Positions 18,001 to 25,866 of a stretch of DNA of 34,084 nucleotides are shown piece by piece. The notes under the pieces were generated by a model. That model made no database searches. It had not been told where the DNA came from and saw only the letters and a program-made list of their open reading frames with translations. The position numbers and the translations under genes were made by a program. Every line of letters starts with the position of its first letter. The first letter of the stretch is position 1. Source of the stretch: Candidatus Acutalibacter pullistercoris (GTDB taxonomy: Bacteria; Bacillota; Clostridia; Oscillospirales; Acutalibacteraceae); NCBI GenBank assembly GCA_019115285.1, contig DXDU01000094.1, positions 1 to 34,084 on the forward strand, given 5' to 3'.

Positions 18001-18414
18001 GACGACAAGTTCGAGCCCAACCGGGAGATCACCCGCGCTGAGTTCACCACCATGGCCATGCGCTTTGCCAAGGTGCCCTCCGGCGGCGTCAACATCTTCA
18101 CCGACGTGAACCCCGACGATTGGTTCTACAGCTACGTGGTCAACTCCATCCAGTACGGCTGGATCGAGGGCTACGGCGACGGCACCTTCCGTCCCGACCG
18201 GCTGATCACCCGCGCTGAGGTGACCACCATCGTCAACCGCATGCTGGACCGCCAGGCCGACATGGCGTATGTGATCCAGCACAGGGCCGAACTCAACCAG
18301 TTCACCGACCTGACCACCGAGCACTGGGCTTACTACACCATTGTGGAAGCCACCAACGAGCACGACTACAAGAAGCCTGCCATCGGCGAGGACTGGACCT
18401 CTCTGAAGAAGTAA
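15052..18414 (+). CDS. Large secreted surface protein with three C-terminal SLH domains
   Basis: Signal peptide MKRMKKLLAFLLAAMLLLSMIPISASA; SLH motifs FGYPDGSFGPDRNMTRAEAAQM, VNGVGDDKFEPNREITRAEFTTM, IEGYGDGTFRPDRLITRAEVTTI; three ~105-aa internal repeats. Confidence 0.95.
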   Translation: MKRMKKLLAFLLAAMLLLSMIPISASAYTTANVSGYNINVRYSKTDLETSRDVDMTAKVMYQGQLLGTLSIPDVRPEYNMTFSVTGGNYEIEDVVLTEGGTALSYIEGDSTSITYQFTGDWDYHSTATVEVNLCPPYENPTIVDRIDTAGLIEYRAYEPALLKFLKLNGVTVDESTEITDVDVHFVKNYVLGSGEAGFGDTPTGAGRLPYFVAVYSGAVDAGQPENFRYLKISYELGDGTIGSAKVYSGDLRFVNKSTLGGNYPIYEIEADNDDIYSVAFYKQVGGTTSTWDLYDLHFVERGNNFADHKMPSNPTYGGSITFINWDHNENGGDPFLPYEDINEDTVLYGQVLVAGNQGGTVLHVMNTENALLNRYLELYQAQEGADQNTTISDVEINTIMVSSATQEKNTNPDFRENGWNDGHTHYVVHNREVPGTAAEGWNHHIALTDIASVTINGKVGDKEFKVEIPVSENPGDFSVVSVDSMEGGVMGIIAELIINPKPADPDYDDWGDEENPTGDDLYAQTGVVVDCTNGTAGHTDGEYELVSTEGTMKWSTEQNAYVYEIEVKPDAYVGKYNTENTGTTHTLSPDNQSGTIVLVFRDGKWSAVDGESTVTFTVTCEGEQGGGDPGTEPEKPDEEVIATNFGENAVKVFCTWKPDNHVSKTYNLTADAIDVGEPYPDGDTYYCDVTIFAASFVSQYTPDGVKHELADASKNTGSFKLYYDGDGAKWLLAEGQNKPYVIFEVTCKDGGSGGEPEEPNEPTAPTYDDLEDLIKVTVDCTNTQINPAHPNGNYELMQGTYDVVKASTGDTWTVTVRSGDYIVNYEKENGNVPHGLTNDTDTGSETVSVVKEGDDWKLANGSAPTTITFEVKCGSTIVEVPGEGEDHWYPVYVDPEDPTDPDQTGVSDLLETDDHIQYLFGYPDGSFGPDRNMTRAEAAQMFYNLLKNKNVDAEPAFDDVPEGAWYATPVNVMAELGIVNGVGDDKFEPNREITRAEFTTMAMRFAKVPSGGVNIFTDVNPDDWFYSYVVNSIQYGWIEGYGDGTFRPDRLITRAEVTTIVNRMLDRQADMAYVIQHRAELNQFTDLTTEHWAYYTIVEATNEHDYKKPAIGEDWTSLKK

Positions 18415-18434
18415 GCTTCTCCCCTATGTAACAG

Positions 18435-18466
18435 AGATCCCCCGGGCAACCGGGGGATCTTTTTTT
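18435..18466 (+). terminator. Rho-independent terminator of the surface protein operon
   Basis: AGATCCCCCGG-gcaa-CCGGGGGATCT-TTTTTT. Confidence 0.9.
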
Positions 18467-19064
18467 ACTTCTTGTCGAAGGCCGGGTTAAAGGCGTAGAA
18501 GTTCTTGCTGTCCAGCTTGTCGGTGAGAATCCGCAGCGCCTCGCCGAAGCGCTGGTAGTGCACCACTTCCCGCTCCCGCAAAAACTTGATGGGGTCCCGC
18601 ACGTCCGGGTCGTCGGCGAACCGCAGGATGTTGTCGTAGCTGAGCCTGGCCTTCTGCTCGGCGCCCAGGTCCTCGTGCAGGTCCGCCAAGGGGTCCCCGG
18701 TGACCGAGAAGGTCTGGGCGCTAAACGGCATTCCAGAGGCCGCCACCGGGTACACCCCGGCGGTGTGGTCCACAAAGTAGTCGTCAAAGCCCTGGGCCTT
18801 AATCTCCTCCGGCGTCATACCCCTGGTCAGCTGGTAGACGATGGCCCCCACCATCTCCAGGTGAGACAGCTCTTCCGTGCCCACGTCGGTGAGAATGGCT
18901 TTCAGCTCCGGGTAGGGCATGGCGTACCGCTGGCTCAGGTACCGCAGCGAGGCCCCAATCTCCCCGTGGGGCCCGCCGTACTGGGTGATGATCATCTTCG
19001 CCAGGCGCGGGTTGGTGTTCTTAATGCGAATGGGGTACTGCAGCCGCTTTTCGTAGACAAACAT
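18465..19064 (-). CDS. cotJC: Spore coat protein CotJC (manganese catalase family)
   Basis: MFVYEKRLQYPIRIKNTNPRLAKMIITQYGGPHGEIGASLRYLSQRY. Confidence 0.94.
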   Translation of the reverse strand: MFVYEKRLQYPIRIKNTNPRLAKMIITQYGGPHGEIGASLRYLSQRYAMPYPELKAILTDVGTEELSHLEMVGAIVYQLTRGMTPEEIKAQGFDDYFVDHTAGVYPVAASGMPFSAQTFSVTGDPLADLHEDLGAEQKARLSYDNILRFADDPDVRDPIKFLREREVVHYQRFGEALRILTDKLDSKNFYAFNPAFDKK

Positions 19065-19316
19065 TCAGTTCCCCTCCTTTTCCCAGGGCCACGGGTCGCT
19101 GACCCAGGCCCACCGGCTGGTGTTCTGGCTCAGTTCCCCCATAGGGCCGAACTGCTCCTCGTACTCTTTCGTCAGCTTGGCGGCCCGGGCCTCGTACTCC
19201 TCCAGCCGCTTGGCCGCCTCTTTGTGGTTGGGGTGGGTGTCCAAAAACAGGTGCAGCTCCCAGCAGGCGAACCTGGCGGCGTACACCCGTTTGCGCAGCA
19301 GCCGTTCCTCCGTCAT
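19065..19316 (-). CDS. cotJB: Spore coat protein CotJB
   Basis: 83 aa, ELHLFLDTHPNHKEA; between cotJA-like and cotJC genes. Confidence 0.9.
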   Translation of the reverse strand: MTEERLLRKRVYAARFACWELHLFLDTHPNHKEAAKRLEEYEARAAKLTKEYEEQFGPMGELSQNTSRWAWVSDPWPWEKEGN

Positions 19317-19516
19317 CTGGGCTCCCCCCTTCTCCCCAAAAACGGTTTATCCAGCGCCGGGAACAGCGTCCCGGCGTCCAAGGCCCGGTCGGTGGGCAGC
19401 AGGTCCCCCGTCCACTGCTGGTAAGGCACGTAAGCCATGCCGGGCACCGGGTCCCGGGGCAGCGGGGGCAGCGTCTCGTACAGGCCGCAGGCGGCGCCAG
19501 TCATCTCTTCCGCCAA
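19313..19516 (-). CDS. cotJA: Spore coat-associated protein CotJA
   Basis: PVPGMAYVPYQQW...ALDAGTLFPALDKPFLG. Confidence 0.88.
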   Translation of the reverse strand: MAEEMTGAACGLYETLPPLPRDPVPGMAYVPYQQWTGDLLPTDRALDAGTLFPALDKPFLGRRGEPR

Positions 19517-19603
19517 TGGTATCTCCCCTTTCTCTCTTTTGGGAACAGGCCCAGGGCCTTGTCCCCTTGCTACAGGGTATGCCCCAAGGGGAGATTGGGT
19601 TCC

Positions 19604-19645
19604 AAAAAAAAAGAGCCGGCTCCGAAGAGCCGGCTCTCTCTTTTT
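19604..19645. terminator. Bidirectional terminator
   Basis: AGAGCCGGCTC-cgaa-GAGCCGGCTCT flanked by A and T runs. Confidence 0.85.
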
Positions 19646-19651
19646 AGTTTC

Positions 19652-20083
19652 TCACATGGCGTCTAAATCGGACTGCTCCAGGATGAAGAAGCCGTTGGCC
19701 TTCAAGGTCTCGGCGGCCTTCTCCCCCTGGCTGACCCGGATGATGACGTAGGCCCTGCCCTTGTCCCGGCTGATGAAGGCGTACATGTACTCCATGTCGA
19801 AGCCCTTGTCCGCCAGCAGGCGCACGGCAGAGGCAAAGCACCCCGGCCGGTCGTCAAACCCTACGGCGATGACGTTTGTCAAGGACACGGTCATGCCGTG
19901 AGACTTCAGGGTCTCCACGGCCTGCTTGGGCTTATCAACGATCACCCGCAGAATGCCGAAATCGCTGGTATCCGCCACGGAGATAGCCCGGATATCCACC
20001 CCGGCCTCGGCCAAAGCCTCGGTGATCTCCGCCAGGCGGCCCGGCTTGTTCTCCACGAACACAGAAAGCTGCTGGATCTGCAT
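19652..20083 (-). CDS. Tandem ACT-domain protein
   Basis: MQIQQLSVFVENKPGRLAEITEALAEAGVDIRAISVADTSDFGILRVIV; second ACT repeat DDRPGCFASAVRLLADKGFDMEYMYAF. Confidence 0.9.
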   Translation of the reverse strand: MQIQQLSVFVENKPGRLAEITEALAEAGVDIRAISVADTSDFGILRVIVDKPKQAVETLKSHGMTVSLTNVIAVGFDDRPGCFASAVRLLADKGFDMEYMYAFISRDKGRAYVIIRVSQGEKAAETLKANGFFILEQSDLDAM

Positions 20084-20189
20084 ACTGTCAACTCCTTCCA
20101 AAACTGGGGCTGCCCCTCGAAGGGGCGCCGTCTTTCACGTTCTCCCTGGTCTCAGTATACCACAGCCCAGGGGCGTTGTCGAGATAAAA

Positions 20190-21494
20190 TCAAACCATCT
20201 TCCGCCGGTCGATGACCCGCTTGGCCTTGCCCTCGCTGCGCTCGATGGTCTTGGGACCAACCAGGGTGATCTTGGCGGCGATGTTCAAGGTGGAGTGAAG
20301 GGCGTCGGCGATGGTGCGCTCCACCCGCTCCAGGTTCCGCACGGTGTCGGAGAACATGCCCTCGTTCATCTCCACCTGCACCTCCAGGGTGTCCAGGTTG
20401 TTCTTCCGGTCCACGATCATCCGGTAGTTGGGGTCCATGCCCAAGTCCAGCAGCACGCTTTCAATCTGGCTGGGGAACACGTTGATGCCCCGGATGATGA
20501 GCATGTCGTCGGTGCGGCCCTTGGGCTTGGTCATGCGCACAGTGGTGCGGCCGCAGGCGCACTTCTCGTGGGTGAGAGAGCAGATGTCCCTGGTGCGGTA
20601 CCGGATGAGAGGCAAGGCCTCCTTCCCGATGCAGGTGAACACCAACTCCCCCTCTTCCCCGTCGGGCAGCTGCTCCCCGGTGGCGGGATCGATGATCTCG
20701 GGGTAGAAGAAGTCCTCCTGGACATGCATGCCGTTTTGCTCCTCGCACTCGCAGGCCACGCCAGGGCCGGCGATTTCAGACAGGCCGTAGATGTCGTAGG
20801 CCTTGATGGCAAGGGCCTTCTCAATCTCCCGGCGCATCTCCTCGGTCCAGGGCTCGGCGCCGAAAATGCCAATGCGCAGCCGCAGGCTCTTGGGGTCGAT
20901 GCCCTTGTCCCGCACCGTCTCCCCGATGTACATGGCGTAGCTGGGGGTGCAGGCCAGGATGTCGGAGCCGTAGTCCTGGAGGATCTGCACCTGGCGGTTG
21001 GTGTTGCCGGAGGACACGGGGATGACGGTGGCCCCCATCTTCTGGGCGCCGTCGTGCAGCCCCAAGCCGCCGGTGAACAGGCCGTAGCCGTAGCTCACGT
21101 GGACGAAGTCCTCGTGGTTGCCGCCGCAGGCCACAATGGAGCGGGCGGCGGAAGTGGCCCACACGTCCAGGTCACGCTCGGTGTAGGCCACCACGGTCTG
21201 CTTGCCGGTGGTGCCGGAGGAGGCGTGGACCCGGGCCAGGTCGTCCCGGGGCACGGCCACCAGGCCGAAGGGGTAGGTGTCCCGCAGGTCCTGCTTGGTA
21301 GTGAAGGGCAGCTTTGTCAAGTCGTCGATGGTCTGGATGTCCTCGGGCTTGAGGCCCATCTCGTCGAAGCGCTTGCGGTACAGGGGAACCTTCTCATAGC
21401 AGCGCTTCACCATCTCCCGCAGCCGCTGGGACTGTATCTCCCGCAGCTCCTCCCGGGAGGCGCACTCGACCTCAGGCTGAAAATAATTTGGCAT
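20190..21494 (-). CDS. paaK: Phenylacetate-CoA ligase family protein
   Basis: ASSGTTGKQTVVAYT, YGLSEIAGPGVACEC, GRTDDMLIIRGINVFPSQIE. Confidence 0.93.
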   Translation of the reverse strand: MPNYFQPEVECASREELREIQSQRLREMVKRCYEKVPLYRKRFDEMGLKPEDIQTIDDLTKLPFTTKQDLRDTYPFGLVAVPRDDLARVHASSGTTGKQTVVAYTERDLDVWATSAARSIVACGGNHEDFVHVSYGYGLFTGGLGLHDGAQKMGATVIPVSSGNTNRQVQILQDYGSDILACTPSYAMYIGETVRDKGIDPKSLRLRIGIFGAEPWTEEMRREIEKALAIKAYDIYGLSEIAGPGVACECEEQNGMHVQEDFFYPEIIDPATGEQLPDGEEGELVFTCIGKEALPLIRYRTRDICSLTHEKCACGRTTVRMTKPKGRTDDMLIIRGINVFPSQIESVLLDLGMDPNYRMIVDRKNNLDTLEVQVEMNEGMFSDTVRNLERVERTIADALHSTLNIAAKITLVGPKTIERSEGKAKRVIDRRKMV

Positions 21495-21563
21495 GGGGGT
21501 TCGTTCCTTTCTCTGTGTAGGGTCACCGGGTCGGGCCCGGAGAAGTGACTAATGTAGTAGAGC

Positions 21564-22133
21564 TCACGCGTTCCAGCCCAGGTCGAAGGCCTTTTTATTC
21601 AGCTCCAGGAACTTCTGGGGCACGCAGCGCTCCACGGCAGAGAGCCACAGCTCCTTGTCGCCGCCCAGACGCTTTGCCATGGCGCCCATGAGCACCACGT
21701 TCACAGCCTTCTGGGAACCGGCCTGCCGGGCCAGCTCCAGGGCGTCCACCGCCAGCACATCCACGCCCTTTTTCTCCATGTCCTCCAAGATCCCCTGGGG
21801 ATATTCCTTCTCCCCGGTGACCACGGGCATGGGGTCGATGCGCTGGGTGCTGGTGATGACGGTGCCGCCCACCTTCAGGTAGGGCAGGAACCGGGCGGCC
21901 TCCAGCTGCTCGAAGGCCAGCACCACGTCGGCCTCCCCCGTCTCGATCACCGGGGAGTAGACCTTGTCTCCATAGCGGACGTAGGTCACCACAGACCCGC
22001 CCCGCTGGCTCATGCCGTGGACCTCGCTGACTTTCACGTCATAGCCCTGGTCCATCATGGCGTCGCCCAGAATACGGCTGGCAAGCAAGGTGCCCTGCCC
22101 GCCCACGCCGACGATCATTACGCTTTTTACCAT
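21564..22133 (-). CDS. iorB: Indolepyruvate oxidoreductase subunit beta
   Basis: MIVGVGGQGTLLASRILGDAMMDQGYDVKVSEVHGMSQRGGSV. Confidence 0.93.
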   Translation of the reverse strand: MVKSVMIVGVGGQGTLLASRILGDAMMDQGYDVKVSEVHGMSQRGGSVVTYVRYGDKVYSPVIETGEADVVLAFEQLEAARFLPYLKVGGTVITSTQRIDPMPVVTGEKEYPQGILEDMEKKGVDVLAVDALELARQAGSQKAVNVVLMGAMAKRLGGDKELWLSAVERCVPQKFLELNKKAFDLGWNA

Positions 22134-22215
22134 AGTTATCACCTTTTTCTCTGGTGTTAAGATCCTGCATGGAGCACCGGCCGGATGTCTCACCCTGGCT
22201 GGCGCCCACCCCCTG

Positions 22216-22308
22216 CCCCCTCCCGCGCATTTCCCTGGCGATGGCTTTTCGCCAAGAGGCGCGGGAGGGGGAGGGGATTTTTCGAAAGGGGGCGGAGCCC
22301 CCTTTCGA
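22216..22308. repeat. Intergenic palindromic element between iorA and iorB
   Basis: 13-bp stem CCCCCTCCCGCGC/GCGCGGGAGGGGG with nested TGGCGA/TCGCCA, then TCGAAAGGGGGC-gga-GCCCCCTTTCGA. Confidence 0.8.
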
Positions 22309-22394
22309 TGTCCTCCATTCGGGGGCCTTTTTATTCGCGAGGAAAGAGGCGCTGCCGTATGCCGGCGGCAAACCAGCCCCTCCTGGCGGCGGTC

Positions 22395-24119
22395 TTACCC
22401 GATGGCCCCCTTGGGGCACAGGCTCTCGCAGACGCCGCAGCCCACGCACTGGGTGCCGTCGATGACGGCCTTGCCGTCCCGGTAGCTGATGGCGGGACAC
22501 CCGATGCCCAGGCAGGCCTTGCAGCCGACGCACTTGTCCTCCGCCACGGAGAGGGGCGGGTTGTGCTTCACGTACTTCAGCAGGGCGCAGGGCCGGCGGC
22601 TGATGATGACAGAGGGCTCCTCGGCGGCCAGCTCTTCCTTGAGGACAGCCATGACCTGCTTTAAGTCGTAGGGGTCCACCACGGTGACCCGGCGGATGCC
22701 GATGGCGTGGCACAGTGCTTCCAGATCCACGGCGGTGGCGGGCTCGCCCTTGATATTGAAGCCGGTGGTGGGGTTCTGCTGGTGGCCGGTCATGCCGGTG
22801 ATGGAGTTGTCCAGCACGATGACCACGGAGTTGGAGCGGTTGTAGGCGATGTCGATCAGGCTGGTGATGCCGGAGTGGGCAAAGGTGGAGTCCCCAATGA
22901 CGGCCACGCTCTTTTTCTCCCCTTCCGCTCCCCGGGCTTTGTTGTAGCCGTGGAGGGCGGACACGGAGGCGCCCATACAGATACAGGAATCCATGGCGCC
23001 CAGGGGAGCACTGGCCCCCAGAGTATAGCAGCCAATGTCCCCGCTGACGTAGACCCCCGCCCGCTTCAAGGCGTAGAACACGCCCCGGTGGGGGCAGCCG
23101 CAGCACATGACGGGAGGCCGCACGGGAATGGCAGCCTCCAGGGACAGGCTCTCGGCCTCCTCCCCGGAGAGGAGCTTGCGCACGATCTTCTGGGACAGCT
23201 CCCCGCACCGGGGGAACAGGTCCTTGCCGATGACTTTCATCCCCAGGGCCTTGCAGTGGGTCTCGATGAAGTCGTCCAGCTCCTCAGCCACATACACAGT
23301 CTCGCACCGGGCGGCGAAGTCCAGCAGGAGCTTCTCGGGCAGGGGCCACACCAGGCCCAGCTTGCAGTAGTTGACCTTGTCCCCCATGGCCTCCTTCACG
23401 TACTGGTAGGCCACGCCGGAGGTGATGACGCCGATCTTCGCCCCGTTGTCCTCGATCCTGTTGAGCTCGGTGGTCTCCCCGTAGGCGATGAGGGCCTGGG
23501 TGCGGGCCTCTACCTTCTCGTGCTTGGGCTTGGCGAAGGCGGGGAGCATCACGTTCTTGGCAGGGTTCTTCACGTAGGGCTTCAGGCCCGCCTCCTGGCG
23601 GTCCTCCGTCTCCACAATGGACCGGGAGTGGGCCACCCGGGTGGACAGCCGCAGGATCACCGGGGTGTCGAACTGCTCGGAGAGCTGGTAGGCCAGCTTG
23701 GTGAACTCCTTGCACTCCCTGGAGTCGGAGGGTTCCAGCATGGGGAGCTTGGCGGCCTTGGCATAATTCCGGGAGTCCTGCTCGTTCTGGGAGGAGTGCA
23801 TCCCGGGATCGTCGGCCACAGCCAGCACCATGCCGCCGTTTACGCCGATGTAGCTCATGGTGAACAGGGGGTCGGCGGCCACGTTCAGACCCACGTGCTT
23901 CATGGCGCAAAAAGACCTGGCCCCGCCGATGGAGGCGCCGCAGGCGGTCTCGGTGGCCACTTTCTCGTTGGGGGCCCATTCGCAGTAGATCTCCGGGTAC
24001 TTTACAGCGCTCTCGGTGATCTCGGTGCTGGGAGTGCCGGGGTAGGCGGAGACCACTTTCACCCCGGCCTCGTACAGGCCGCGGGCAACGGCTTCGTTGC
24101 CCAGGTACAGTTGTTTCAT
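22395..24119 (-). CDS. iorA: Indolepyruvate ferredoxin oxidoreductase subunit alpha
   Basis: AYPGTPSTEI, GDIGCYTLG, GDSTFAHSG, C-terminal CVGCKACLGIGCPA and CVGCGVCESLCP clusters. Confidence 0.95.
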   Translation of the reverse strand: MKQLYLGNEAVARGLYEAGVKVVSAYPGTPSTEITESAVKYPEIYCEWAPNEKVATETACGASIGGARSFCAMKHVGLNVAADPLFTMSYIGVNGGMVLAVADDPGMHSSQNEQDSRNYAKAAKLPMLEPSDSRECKEFTKLAYQLSEQFDTPVILRLSTRVAHSRSIVETEDRQEAGLKPYVKNPAKNVMLPAFAKPKHEKVEARTQALIAYGETTELNRIEDNGAKIGVITSGVAYQYVKEAMGDKVNYCKLGLVWPLPEKLLLDFAARCETVYVAEELDDFIETHCKALGMKVIGKDLFPRCGELSQKIVRKLLSGEEAESLSLEAAIPVRPPVMCCGCPHRGVFYALKRAGVYVSGDIGCYTLGASAPLGAMDSCICMGASVSALHGYNKARGAEGEKKSVAVIGDSTFAHSGITSLIDIAYNRSNSVVIVLDNSITGMTGHQQNPTTGFNIKGEPATAVDLEALCHAIGIRRVTVVDPYDLKQVMAVLKEELAAEEPSVIISRRPCALLKYVKHNPPLSVAEDKCVGCKACLGIGCPAISYRDGKAVIDGTQCVGCGVCESLCPKGAIG

Positions 24120-24173
24120 GGTGTTTCTTCCTCTCTATGGTGATTCACAATAAACAAAGGGAATACGGGCAGC

Positions 24174-25496
24174 TCATGCCTCCGGCTGGTTGCGCAGATC
24201 CAGCACACGCCTGGCCTTGCCCTGGAAGCGCTCCAGGCTCTTGGGAGAGACCAGGGTCACCCGGGTCTCCAGGCCCAGCACGCTCTTTAACCGGTCGTGG
24301 ATCTTCTTCTGCAGCGCTTCCAGGCTGCGGAAGTTCTCCAGCAGGCTGCCGTCGATGAGCTCCACCTTCACTTCCAGGTTGTCCAGGAAGTTCTTCTTCC
24401 GCACCACCAGCTGGTAGTGGGGACCCACGTTCTCCATGCCCACCAGCACGCTCTCAATCTGGCTGGGGAACACGTTCACGCCCTTGATGATGAGCATGTC
24501 GTCAGTGCGGCCCATAACCTTGTCCATGCGCGCGTGGGTGCGGCCGCAGGGGCAGGGCTCGTAGTGCAGGCGGGTGATGTCCTTGGTGCGGTAGCGCAGC
24601 ACGGGCATGCCCAGGCGGGTCAGGGTGGTGACCACCAGTTCTCCCGCCTCCCCGGGGGCCTTGTGCTCCAAGGTGTCCGTGTCGATGATCTCAGGCAGGA
24701 AGGCGTCCTCGGCGAAGTGCAGCCCCTGGCGGAGGTGGCACTCCCCGGCCACCCCAGGCCCGGTGAGCTCTGTCATGCCGTAGTTGTCGGAGACGGTGAT
24801 GCCCAAAGTCTCCTCGATCCGGGCGCGCATCTCCTCAGTGCAGCCCTCGCTGCCCAGAATGCCGTGCTTCAGGCTGGCATAGGCCTCTTTGGGATAGGGA
24901 CTCTCCGCCACCAGCTCTCCCAGGTACAGGGCGTAGCTGGGGGTGGCCACCAGGCCCGTGACCCCGAAGTCCCGGAGCATCATCAGCTGTTTCTCCGAGT
25001 TGCCGGAGCTGGCGGGGATCACCGTGGCCCCCACTTTCTCCAGGCCGAAGTGGAGCCCCAGGGCCCCGGTGAACAGCCCGTAACCAAAGGAGATCTGAAC
25101 AATGTCCTCCTCGGTGACGCCTACGGCGGTGACCAGCCGGGCCACATAGTCGGACCAGTGGTCGATGTCCTCCTTGGTGTAGGCCCCCACCGTGGGCTTC
25201 CCCGTGGTGCCAGAGCTGGCGTGGATGCGCACGATGTCCTTCATGGGCACGGCCAGCAGGCCGAAGGGGTAGTTGTCCCGGATGTCGTCCTTGGTGGTGA
25301 AGGGGATGTACTGGATGTCCGACAGGGTCTTGATCTTGCTCCCGGAGGTGATGCCCGCGGCCCCCAGGCGCTCGTGGTAGAAGGGGACGTTGTTGTAGCA
25401 GTAGTCCACCATCCACCGCAGCCGCTCCAGCTGCAGCGCCTCGATATCGGCGCGCTTCATGGTCTCGATGTCTTTTTGGAAAAACCTGGTCTCCAT
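24174..25496 (-). CDS. paaK: Phenylacetate-CoA ligase family protein (second, diverged paralogue)
   Basis: ASSGTTGKPTVGAYT, YGMTELTGPGVAGEC, GRTDDMLIIKGVNVFPSQIE. Confidence 0.93.
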   Translation of the reverse strand: METRFFQKDIETMKRADIEALQLERLRWMVDYCYNNVPFYHERLGAAGITSGSKIKTLSDIQYIPFTTKDDIRDNYPFGLLAVPMKDIVRIHASSGTTGKPTVGAYTKEDIDHWSDYVARLVTAVGVTEEDIVQISFGYGLFTGALGLHFGLEKVGATVIPASSGNSEKQLMMLRDFGVTGLVATPSYALYLGELVAESPYPKEAYASLKHGILGSEGCTEEMRARIEETLGITVSDNYGMTELTGPGVAGECHLRQGLHFAEDAFLPEIIDTDTLEHKAPGEAGELVVTTLTRLGMPVLRYRTKDITRLHYEPCPCGRTHARMDKVMGRTDDMLIIKGVNVFPSQIESVLVGMENVGPHYQLVVRKKNFLDNLEVKVELIDGSLLENFRSLEALQKKIHDRLKSVLGLETRVTLVSPKSLERFQGKARRVLDLRNQPEA

Positions 25497-25739
25497 GGTT
25501 TTTTGTCCTTCTTTCCCAGCCGTCCCGGCCTCTCCTGGGCGGGAGACGGTTTCTCTGCCGCTTTTTGCGCTTTAACTCGAAAAAGCAGTTCTATTTATTT
25601 TACCGTATTTTCCCCCTTATTGCAAGGGCGGCAGGGGCAAAATTCGTGGTTTTTACAGAATTTCCGGGTAGTTTCGCCCTGTGCGGCCAGGGAGGGCGGA
25701 CCTTCGTGCCTCTCCCCCACCCCCATCTGGGCCCCACCT

Positions 25740-25832
25740 CCGCCCTCTCCGCCCCCGGGTCCCCCGGGGACAGGCCGCCCGCCTGGGGCGGGCGGCCTGG
25801 TTTCGCCCCCAGGGCGAAACCGGAGAGGGCGG
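25740..25832. repeat. Cloverleaf-like intergenic palindromic element
   Basis: 12-bp outer stem enclosing three perfect hairpins (7, 13 and 9 bp), each with a 3-nt loop. Confidence 0.88.
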
Positions 25833-25866
25833 CTCCGGCTCCCTGCCCCTTGCCAGAGAGAGCGCT

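Noticed and set aside
19926-21548. 540-aa plus-strand ORF opposite paaK (and similar long ORFs at 22707-24143 and 24297-25976)
   Set aside because: Antisense shadows of clear genes in high-GC DNA; low-complexity Gly/Ala/His/Val-rich translations with no recognisable domains.
20190-25496. The two paaK genes as a recent duplication
   Set aside because: Only family motifs are shared; overall sequences are well diverged, so not a recent tandem copy.
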